Part shown: piece after piece, positions 1 through 4,714 of the stretch
How the letters are laid out: each line of letters begins with the position of its first letter
Position numbering within the stretch: the stretch's first letter is position 1
Assembly (NCBI GenBank): GCA_014799675.1
Contig: JAAVHM010000042.1
Span: 2,209 to 10,178, forward strand
DNA: 7,970 nt
Direction of reading: 5' to 3'
From: Ruminococcus sp.
GTDB lineage: Bacteria; Bacillota; Clostridia; Oscillospirales; Ruminococcaceae
The notes under the pieces: model-generated
Seen by the model: only the letters and a program-made list of their open reading frames with translations
The model's database searches: none
Told to the model about the DNA's origin: nothing
Position numbers and translations under genes: made by a program

Positions 1-678
1 GGGCTTAAAATTCAGCAGGTCAACAATATTCCCATGGCAAGGGGGCTGGGAAGCTCCTCCGCCTGCATTATTGCGGGACTTGTGGGCGCAAATCAGCTTA
101 TCGGCGAGCCTATGGGTCTGGACGACTTAGTCGACCTTGCCGCCCAGATAGAGGGTCACCCCGACAACACTGCTCCCGCGCTTTTGGGAGGAATTGTCAC
201 GGCTGTTTTTGACGGAAAGCGAGTCCATTGGGTAAAGCAGGAGGTTTTTACCACTCTGAAATTCGTGGTTGCAATTCCCGACTTTGAGCTGAAAACCGAA
301 ATGGCGAGGGCTTGCCTGCCTGCTGAAATTTCCCACAAGGACGCGGTTTACAACCTTTCCAGGGCGGCTCTTTTTTCCGCTTCTCTGCTTACGGGGAAGT
401 ACGAGAACCTTAAGACCGCCGTCAACGACAGGCTGCACCAGCCCTACCGAATGGAGCTTATCGACCACGGCAGGGAGGTTTTCGACACAGCCTACAGCCT
501 TGGGGCGTATGCCGCATATCTTAGCGGCGCGGGACCGTCCATAATGTCAATTGTGGACGCGGACAACGAATATTTTTGCGGAAAGCTCAGGTTTTCCCTT
601 GACAAAATGGGGCTTGGAGCTTGGGAAGTTCACGAGCTTCACATTGACAACATAGGCACAAGGCTTTTGAACGAGTGA
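1..678 (+). CDS. thrB: Homoserine kinase, 5'-truncated by the window edge
   Basis: Homoserine kinase is a cytoplasmic GHMP-family enzyme that phosphorylates L-homoserine with ATP, the step before threonine synthase. The frame is open from base 1, so 225 residues are seen; the family is usually about 300, so roughly 75 N-terminal residues lie outside the window. The ATG at 34 is internal. Near residues 10-21 is the GHMP phosphate-binding loop (IPMARGLGSSSA). It is followed by EGHPDNTAPALLGG near residues 51-64, a homoserine kinase signature, and by the C-terminal GHMP motif 3, SGAGPSIMS, near residues 175-183. The protein ends RLLNE-TGA. These last codons are repeated 110 nt downstream, where RLLNE is followed by TAA. 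Family assignment is secure; a different GHMP kinase is unlikely given the EGHPDN motif. hom and thrC, common partners, would have to lie upstream. Confidence 0.95.
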   Translation, partial: GLKIQQVNNIPMARGLGSSSACIIAGLVGANQLIGEPMGLDDLVDLAAQIEGHPDNTAPALLGGIVTAVFDGKRVHWVKQEVFTTLKFVVAIPDFELKTEMARACLPAEISHKDAVYNLSRAALFSASLLTGKYENLKTAVNDRLHQPYRMELIDHGREVFDTAYSLGAYAAYLSGAGPSIMSIVDADNEYFCGKLRFSLDKMGLGAWEVHELHIDNIGTRLLNE

Positions 679-763
679 GATCGTTAAAATTTTCGTAAAA
701 ATTTTTAACAGAGGCTTCTGACGAGTTCTAAAAATTCTAACCTCTTGCCTCTGGCTTCTGTTA
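656..763 (+). repeat. Tandem duplication at thrB end, copy 1
   Basis: This copy starts inside thrB (last codons, agg ctt ttg aac gag tga at 661-678) and runs through an AT-rich stretch to 763. It matches 766-880 at an offset of 110-111 nt, with about three quarters identity by eye and a few 1-7 nt indels. Exact shared blocks include AGGCTTTTGA (661/771), AAAATTCT (731/841) and CCTCTTGC (741/851). Arms 706-716 and 753-763 can pair (11 pairs, two of them G-U) around a long 36-nt loop, so it could form a hairpin after thrB. There is no clean T-run, so I do not call it a terminator. Confidence 0.75.
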
Positions 764-765
764 GA

Positions 766-880
766 GCCCAAGGCTTTTGAATGAATAAAATTGTAAAATT
801 TCTATAAAAAATATTTGAACGGAGCTTGCCGACGAGGGAAAAAATTCTTGCCTCTTGCTTCCGGCATCTTGCCTCTGTTC
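766..880 (+). repeat. Tandem duplication at thrB end, copy 2
   Basis: This is the second copy of the 656-763 unit. It carries a non-translated relic of the thrB end: 771-788 would read R-L-L-N-E followed by TAA, one codon for one codon as in thrB. Arms 817-824 and 873-880 pair (8 pairs, one G-U). The outermost pair is G-C here and T-A in copy 1, so the fold is kept although the bases differ. The 3' part (cctcttgcttccggcatctt, 851-870) is a CTTGC-rich stretch that happens to be open in the frame of the next gene. It ends just before that gene's ribosome binding site. Confidence 0.75.
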
Positions 881-894
881 GGGGAGCGATTTTG

Positions 895-1716
895 GTGGAG
901 ATAGATTACTTTTCCGAACCTCGTGAAGAGGACGATATAATAGACCTGTACCGCGCGCTTGAATGGTACGGGTTAATGGGCTATACGGACGAAGATATCG
1001 ACCGCGCCAACAAGAACAGCTTTTATTCGGTTTACGCCTACGACGGCTACAAGCTCGTGGGCTTGGGCAGAGTTGCCTCCGACGGGCTGACGGCGGCGGT
1101 CATGAGTGGAATATGCGTCCGCCCCGATTACCGCAGAAACGGCATTGGAGAGCAGATCGTCACACGGCTTGTATATTACTGCCAGTCGGGGGACAACAAG
1201 CTCAGCGTGCAGCTTTTCTGCGAGGACAGCCTTATACCATGGTACACAAAGCAGGGCTTTGAACCCCACAACAGGGGTATGTGGAAAAAAATGATACTGC
1301 CCGAGGACAACTGCCGCCTCAGACGGAATTTCAAGGATATATACGGCGTCGAGCAGATAAGCGACATTTCCTTTGATTTTTATTGGTACAATTTTGACGC
1401 TTTCGGCGATTTCAAGTATTACAGCGGTCTGAACAGCAGGGGAGAAATGGTTCCTCACGTGTTTATGACCTTTTACAGCGAGGACGGCGGCGGTTTTTCC
1501 GCAGACCTGATTTTCGAGAACGTCCGCCGCTTTGAGATCGGCTGCACCGACAACGTTACCCCGCTGACGGGGTTTGATATAATGCGGGTATCCACAGCCC
1601 CCGCGCCGAATATGAATTACCGTGTTTGTTCACTGGAGGACGACGATATCAGCTTTTTCTGCGAAAGCTTCAGAATAATCGACGTTCGGGAAGACCACGG
1701 GGAGGGTCGTCCATGA
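895..1716 (+). CDS. GNAT-family N-acetyltransferase with an extra C-terminal domain
   Basis: Predicted acetyl-CoA-dependent N-acetyltransferase, 273 residues; the substrate is unknown. The GNAT domain fills about residues 1-135. The acetyl-CoA loop is V-R-P-D-Y-R-R-N-G-I-G at 75-85, preceded by the usual strand (AAVMSGICV) and followed by the YTKQGFEP strand-turn at 117-124 typical of the fold's end. Residues about 145-265 form a second, aromatic-rich beta-type region (SFDFYWYNFDAF, FENVRRFEIG, SLEDDDISFFCESF) that I do not recognise. I chose GTG 895 because GGGGAG at 881-886 sits 8 nt upstream; TTG 892 is possible. The frame is open back to TTG 826, but that part reads ILASCFRHLAS from repeat DNA and is probably not translated. 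The stop overlaps the tsaE start (ATGA). In many bacteria the acetyltransferase RimI sits with tsaE/tsaB, but this protein is nearly twice RimI's length, so I do not call it rimI. Confidence 0.85.
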   Translation: MEIDYFSEPREEDDIIDLYRALEWYGLMGYTDEDIDRANKNSFYSVYAYDGYKLVGLGRVASDGLTAAVMSGICVRPDYRRNGIGEQIVTRLVYYCQSGDNKLSVQLFCEDSLIPWYTKQGFEPHNRGMWKKMILPEDNCRLRRNFKDIYGVEQISDISFDFYWYNFDAFGDFKYYSGLNSRGEMVPHVFMTFYSEDGGGFSADLIFENVRRFEIGCTDNVTPLTGFDIMRVSTAPAPNMNYRVCSLEDDDISFFCESFRIIDVREDHGEGRP

Positions 1717-2141
1717 TAAAGGTGAGGACGAATTCCCCCGAGGAAACTATAAGCTTTGCGGAGAAGATAGGTAAGCTTCTTCATGGCGGAGATACGGTCG
1801 CTTACCGCGGAGGACTTGGGGCGGGCAAGACTACATTTACGCGGGGTCTTGCGGTTGGAATGGGACTTCCCGACGAGGTCTCGTCCCCAACCTTTGCCCT
1901 TGTGAACGAGTATCGGGGCAAAAATATTACCATGTACCATTTCGATATGTACCGTATCATGAACGCCGAAGCCCTTGAAACCACGGGCTTTTACGACTAT
2001 ATGTCCGAGGACAGCGTTATCGTCTGCGAGTGGACGGAAAATATCGAGGGCTGCTTGCCGAAAAATGCGGTAAATATTACCATTGAGCATTTGGGAGAGG
2101 ACGCGCGGGAAATTACCGTGGAGGGAGATGAGCGATTTTGA
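1713..2141 (+). CDS. tsaE: tRNA threonylcarbamoyladenosine biosynthesis ATPase TsaE
   Basis: TsaE (YjeE family) is the small ATPase that works with TsaB and TsaD to put threonylcarbamoyl on A37 of ANN-decoding tRNAs (t6A). The product is 142 residues, near the usual 140-155. The Walker A loop is GGLGAGKTTF at residues 33-42; the family usually has D where the second G is (GDLGAGKT), a small departure. Other family marks in order are SPTFALVNEY (58-67), YHFDMYRI (75-82) and the CEWTENI segment (105-111). The ATG at 1713 is preferred because GGAGGG (1701-1706) is well placed and it overlaps the previous stop as ATGA. The upstream extension to 1626 in this frame only overlaps the acetyltransferase gene. 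Its own TGA overlaps the TTG start of tsaB, so the three genes are probably translationally coupled. Confidence 0.95.
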   Translation: MIKVRTNSPEETISFAEKIGKLLHGGDTVAYRGGLGAGKTTFTRGLAVGMGLPDEVSSPTFALVNEYRGKNITMYHFDMYRIMNAEALETTGFYDYMSEDSVIVCEWTENIEGCLPKNAVNITIEHLGEDAREITVEGDERF

Positions 2142-2794
2142 CGATTTTAGGTATCGACACCTCGGGGAAAATAGCCTCTGTCGCCGTTGCAAACGAGGAG
2201 AAAGTCCTGTCCCAAACCACGGTGTACACAAAGCTTACCCATTCGCAGGTAATTCTGCCCATTTGCAGGGACGTTCTGAAAAACGCGGGAATGGAGCTTT
2301 CCGACGTTGACGGTATTGCTGTCTCGGCGGGACCCGGTTCTTACACGGGCTTGCGTATCGGAATTGCGGCGGTAAAGGCTATGTGCTTTGCTCTGGACAA
2401 GCCCTGCATTGGCATATCGACTTTGGAGTCCCTTGCGTACAACGTTTTGCTGCACAAGGGCATAATTTGCGCGGTCATGGCGGCTCGGCTGGACTTGGTG
2501 TACTGCGGCATATTCCGTTCCGACGGAAAAAGCTTGGAACGTCTTGCTCCCGACAGGATAATTTCCCTCGATGATTTGAAGAGGGAGCTTGAAGCCTTTG
2601 AGGGTGAGATCGTTACGGTTGGGGACAACGCGGAAATCCTGACAGGTGAAAGGTTCAGAATTGCCCCTGCGCCCCTCCGTTTACAGCTTGGGACAAGCCT
2701 TTGCACGGCGGCGTTCAATAAGGAAATGTACAGTCCCGACAGGCTTGAGGCGGCTTACCTTGAAATAACGAAAGCGGAAAAGGATAAATTATAA
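2138..2794 (+). CDS. tsaB: tRNA threonylcarbamoyladenosine biosynthesis protein TsaB
   Basis: TsaB (YeaZ family) is the catalytically inactive ASKHA-fold partner that scaffolds TsaD and TsaE in t6A synthesis. The 218 residues are a normal length. The N-terminus ILGIDTSGKIASVAV is the ASKHA phosphate-1-like strand. THSQVILPI (34-42) occupies the HSE-like helix, and AGPGSYTGLRIGI (64-76) is the hallmark TsaB motif. MAARLDLVYCGIF (114-126) corresponds to the usual D-A-R-x-x-x-VY segment, and the C-terminal AAYLEITKAEKDK (205-217) is also typical. The start is TTG at 2138, sharing TTGA with the tsaE stop; GGAGGG at 2120-2125 is 12 nt upstream. An ATT at 2135 is less likely, and the nearby ATG at 2128 is out of frame. 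tsaD is not adjacent downstream in this window, so the catalytic subunit must be encoded elsewhere. Confidence 0.95.
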   Translation: MTILGIDTSGKIASVAVANEEKVLSQTTVYTKLTHSQVILPICRDVLKNAGMELSDVDGIAVSAGPGSYTGLRIGIAAVKAMCFALDKPCIGISTLESLAYNVLLHKGIICAVMAARLDLVYCGIFRSDGKSLERLAPDRIISLDDLKRELEAFEGEIVTVGDNAEILTGERFRIAPAPLRLQLGTSLCTAAFNKEMYSPDRLEAAYLEITKAEKDKL

Positions 2795-2813
2795 ATTATT
2801 GGGAGGGGCTATT

Positions 2814-3275
2814 ATGGAAGCATTTGCAATTTTACTGATATTTGCCGCCCTGCTTATTGCAGGACCGGCTATGGGCGCAGAGTTCCAAAAGAAGCAGGAG
2901 GAAGTAAACCGCAGGCTGGTCACTTTTATTATTGAAAATTACGACGACCTTGCAATGGGCGCGACCCTCGACTATAACGGCGTTCCCATAAGCAAGCGGT
3001 CTGTGATAACACGGTTCAGGTATTGTTATTCCTACATAGTTATGACAAGCAGCCGAAGCTCGGGAATGTACCTTGTCGACGGTCTCGACGCCGACGAAGC
3101 CAAAAACGCAAAGCTTATCTGTCAGCTTATCACAGCTTTTTCGGGCTGGTGGGGAATTCCCTGGGGCATAATTTACTCAATTCAGTTCCTTTTCAGCAAC
3201 GGTGTGAAAAACGGTACAAACGACGATACCGTCGGCGACCTTATGCAGAGGATTCAGAATGCTAACAACGGCTGA
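2814..3275 (+). CDS. Small membrane protein of unknown function with a GWWGIPWG motif
   Basis: 153 residues; not a family I can name. Residues 3-21 are a continuous hydrophobic helix with no positive charge before it (MEAFAILLIFAALLIAG). It is followed by GPAMGAEF, which could be a signal peptidase site, so the N-terminus is either a signal peptide or an anchor. Residues 22-100 are polar and mixed, with a basic patch (ISKRSVITRFRY, 59-70). Residues 101-127 form a second hydrophobic stretch ending in SGWWGIPWGIIYSIQ. I have the impression that GWWGxPWGxIY is a recurring phrase in uncharacterised Firmicute membrane proteins, but cannot verify it here. ATG 2814 is chosen because GGGAGG (2801-2806) lies 7 nt upstream; TTG 2799 overlaps that site and is rejected. 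It starts 19 nt after tsaB, so it is probably in the same transcript, but nothing ties it to t6A synthesis. Confidence 0.75.
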   Translation: MEAFAILLIFAALLIAGPAMGAEFQKKQEEVNRRLVTFIIENYDDLAMGATLDYNGVPISKRSVITRFRYCYSYIVMTSSRSSGMYLVDGLDADEAKNAKLICQLITAFSGWWGIPWGIIYSIQFLFSNGVKNGTNDDTVGDLMQRIQNANNG

Positions 3276-3281
3276 TAATTT

Positions 3282-3295
3282 AGAGGATAGAATTT
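3282..3295 (+). repeat. Short copy of the AGAGGNNAGAATTT repeat motif
   Basis: AGAGGATAGAATTT on the plus strand matches the minus-strand sequences at 731-745, 841-855 (both after thrB) and 4674-4687 (glmS leader). It abuts and slightly overlaps the left end of the palindromic element at 3292. It is short, so the relationship rests on the shared spacing and on being found only between genes. Confidence 0.45.
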
Positions 3296-3378
3296 GTAGG
3301 GGCGGATTCCATATCCGCCCGCCGAAAATGTTCCGATACGGTGTGTGGCGGGCGCATACAGGATGCGCCCCTGCAAAT
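3292..3378. repeat. Palindromic REP/MITE-like intergenic element, 87 bp
   Basis: The ends are inverted repeats: ATTTGTAGGGGCG (3292-3304) against CGCCCCTGCAAAT (3366-3378), with one mismatch that is G-U pairable in RNA. Inside are two near-perfect hairpins with 5-nt loops, GGGCGGAT/ATCCGCCC (3300-3307, 3313-3320) and GGGCGCAT/ATGCGCCC (3350-3357, 3363-3370). A central alternative stem pairs GCCCGCC/GGCGGGC (3317-3323, 3347-3353). It therefore has competing cruciform folds. I recall near-identical dispersed elements in Ruminococcus-like genomes, where they give spurious ORFs reading GADMESAPTN; the minus strand here would read that way. No clear target-site duplication is visible. It lies between the tsaB-side genes and the rpiB promoter and may also act as a transcription stop, although it has no T-run. 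Confidence 0.8.
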
Positions 3379-3411
3379 GAATTGATTTCCACGAAAAATG
3401 TACTCAAACCC

Positions 3412-3440
3412 TTGCTTTTAAAACATTTATATGGTATAAT
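3412..3440 (+). promoter_or_regulatory. Sigma-70-type promoter for rpiB-upp
   Basis: TTGCTT at 3412-3417 and a perfect TATAAT at 3435-3440 are 17 nt apart, and TGG just before the -10 box gives an extended -10 (TGnTATAAT). Transcription would start near 3447, giving a leader of about 45 nt before rpiB. It is the best promoter match in the window and shows that rpiB begins a new unit rather than continuing the tsaB cluster. Confidence 0.85.
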
Positions 3441-3490
3441 ATCAGTATATTGATTTTAAGCGGTAATATTTGCCGTTACGGAGGAAAATT

Positions 3491-3928
3491 ATGATTGCAA
3501 TAGGAAGCGACCACGCGGGTTATTCCCTTAAAAAGGAGGTTATCGCGTGGCTTAATGAAAATAATATACCCTTTGCGGAGTTCGGCTGTCTGAACGGCGA
3601 AAGCGTTGATTACCCCCTCGTTGCGGAGGAGGTTTGCAGCCGCATAACAAACGGGGGAGCAGAGCTTGGAATCCTTATCTGCGGCACGGGAATAGGCATT
3701 TCCATGGCGGCAAATAAGGTAAAAGGCATTCGTGCGGCTCTTTGCACCGACAGCTATATGGCGAAATACACAAGACTTCACAACGACGCAAACGTCCTCT
3801 GTATGGGCGGTCGTGTGATAGGCGCGGGCGTTGCTGCGGAAATCGTTGAAACCTTTTTGAACACGGACTTTGAGGGCGGCAGACATCAGAGACGTGTGGA
3901 TCAGATCACAAGCCTTGAAAACAACTGA
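3491..3928 (+). CDS. rpiB: Ribose-5-phosphate isomerase B
   Basis: Cytoplasmic RpiB/LacAB-family sugar isomerase that interconverts ribose 5-phosphate and ribulose 5-phosphate in the pentose phosphate pathway, feeding PRPP synthesis. The product is 145 residues (E. coli RpiB 149). The N-terminal IGSDHAGY (4-11) carries the substrate-binding Asp-His. ICGTGIGISMAANK (63-76) contains the catalytic base Cys64. TRLHNDANVL (94-103) carries His97, the ring-opening histidine position. ATG 3491 is chosen because GGAGG (3480-3484) is 6 nt upstream; the in-frame extension to 3470 would include that site. LacA/LacB and allose-6-phosphate isomerases share the fold, but the Cys/His pair and housekeeping context favour RpiB. 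upp follows after 23 nt, a common pairing in Clostridia and sensible because Upp uses PRPP. Confidence 0.95.
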   Translation: MIAIGSDHAGYSLKKEVIAWLNENNIPFAEFGCLNGESVDYPLVAEEVCSRITNGGAELGILICGTGIGISMAANKVKGIRAALCTDSYMAKYTRLHNDANVLCMGGRVIGAGVAAEIVETFLNTDFEGGRHQRRVDQITSLENN

Positions 3929-3951
3929 AACTAACTGAAAGGAACATTGCT

Positions 3952-4581
3952 ATGAATAACGTTACAATTATCGAACACCCTCTCGTTCAGCATAAAATTT
4001 CCCTTTTGAGGGACATCAACACTGGCTCAAAGGAGTTCCGTGAGCTTGTTTCCGAGACGGCAATGCTGATGTGCTATGAGGCAACAAGAGACCTCCCACT
4101 CAAAACGGTGGAAGTCCAGACCCCTGTTGCTATTGCGAAAACTAAGGTTATCTCGGGCAGAAAGCTTGCGTTTGTGCCTGTTCTCCGCGCGGGTCTGAGC
4201 ATGGTGGACGGCGCGGTAAAGCTTGTTCCCGCGGCAAAGATAGGTCATGTTGGAATTTTCCGTGACCCCGACACAAAGGACGCTGTCGAGTACTACAGCA
4301 AGCTTCCCTTTGACATTGCGGAGCGCGACGTTATCGTTACGGACGTTATGCTTGCAACAGGCGGCACGGCTGCGAAAACCGTTGATATAATCAAAAAAGC
4401 GGGGGCAAAGAGCGTTAAGATAATGTGCATTCTGGCTTGTCCCGAGGGAATAGAGAACGTTCACAAGCTTCACCCAGATGTTGAAATTTACTGCGGTGCT
4501 GTGGACGAAAAGCTTGACGAAAATATGTATATTATTCCCGGATTGGGAGACGCGGGGGACAGGATTTTCGGTACAAAGTAA
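3952..4581 (+). CDS. upp: Uracil phosphoribosyltransferase
   Basis: Cytoplasmic pyrimidine salvage enzyme that makes UMP and pyrophosphate from uracil and PRPP. The 209 residues match the family's usual 208-210. Family marks in order are NVTIIEHPLVQHKISLLRD at the N-terminus, VPVLRAGLSMVDG (75-87) and the PRPP loop VIVTDVMLATGGTA (127-140). The C-terminal uracil-binding segment is YIIPGLGDAGDRIFGTK (193-209). In the PRPP loop the usual D-P-M-L-A-T-G is D-V-M-L-A-T-G, a mild substitution of the proline. AAAGGA (3938-3943) is 8 nt before the ATG. It is probably co-transcribed with rpiB from the 3412-3440 promoter. No PyrR-type attenuator is visible in the 23-nt gap. Confidence 0.97.
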   Translation: MNNVTIIEHPLVQHKISLLRDINTGSKEFRELVSETAMLMCYEATRDLPLKTVEVQTPVAIAKTKVISGRKLAFVPVLRAGLSMVDGAVKLVPAAKIGHVGIFRDPDTKDAVEYYSKLPFDIAERDVIVTDVMLATGGTAAKTVDIIKKAGAKSVKIMCILACPEGIENVHKLHPDVEIYCGAVDEKLDENMYIIPGLGDAGDRIFGTK

Positions 4582-4598
4582 GCGGGGCGGTTTCGTAT

Positions 4599-4610
4599 TT
4601 GCTATAGCAA
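4599..4610. promoter_or_regulatory. 12-bp perfect palindrome between upp and glmS
   Basis: TTGCTATAGCAA is a perfect 12-bp palindrome 18 nt after the upp stop, with an overlapping second arm (GCTAT 4601-4605, ATAGC 4610-4614). It could be an operator half-site pair for glmS control, but there is no recognisable promoter close by and short palindromes arise by chance. Confidence 0.2.
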
Positions 4611-4649
4611 TAGCATTAGTACGGCAAAAAATTCATAGAATATAGGACG

Positions 4650-4687
4650 GAGGATAGAGATTGGAAGCTGCCGAATTTCTATCCTCT
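4650..4687 (+). promoter_or_regulatory. 13-bp hairpin in the glmS leader, repeat-derived
   Basis: Arms 4650-4662 and 4674-4686 pair over 13 positions (one G-U) around an 11-nt loop, ending 15 nt before the glmS ribosome binding site (AAGGAG, 4702-4707). A TTATTTCT run follows, so it could be a weak terminator or attenuator, but the stem is AT-rich. The right arm and following bases (aatttctatcctcttatttc, 4674-4693) resemble 734-753 and 844-863 after thrB, and the loop GGAAGCTGCCGA resembles GGAGCTTGCCGA at 821-832. It is therefore probably a relic of the same repeat family. No glmS ribozyme core is recognisable in the 133-nt gap. Confidence 0.5.
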
Positions 4688-4714
4688 TATTTCTGGATAT
4701 AAAGGAGATTTTTT

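Noticed and set aside
791..819. Possible promoter TTGTAA ... TTTGAA before the acetyltransferase
   Set aside because: The spacing is acceptable but the -10 box is poor, and the nearby TATAAA at 803-808 has no -35 box at a proper distance; AT-rich repeat DNA gives many such matches.
973..1458. Minus-strand open frame inside the acetyltransferase gene
   Set aside because: Antisense shadow of a well-supported GNAT frame, with no ribosome binding site or motif of its own.
3259..3453. Small plus-strand open frame across the palindromic element
   Set aside because: It translates repeat DNA and the rpiB promoter, so it is a spurious product of the element.
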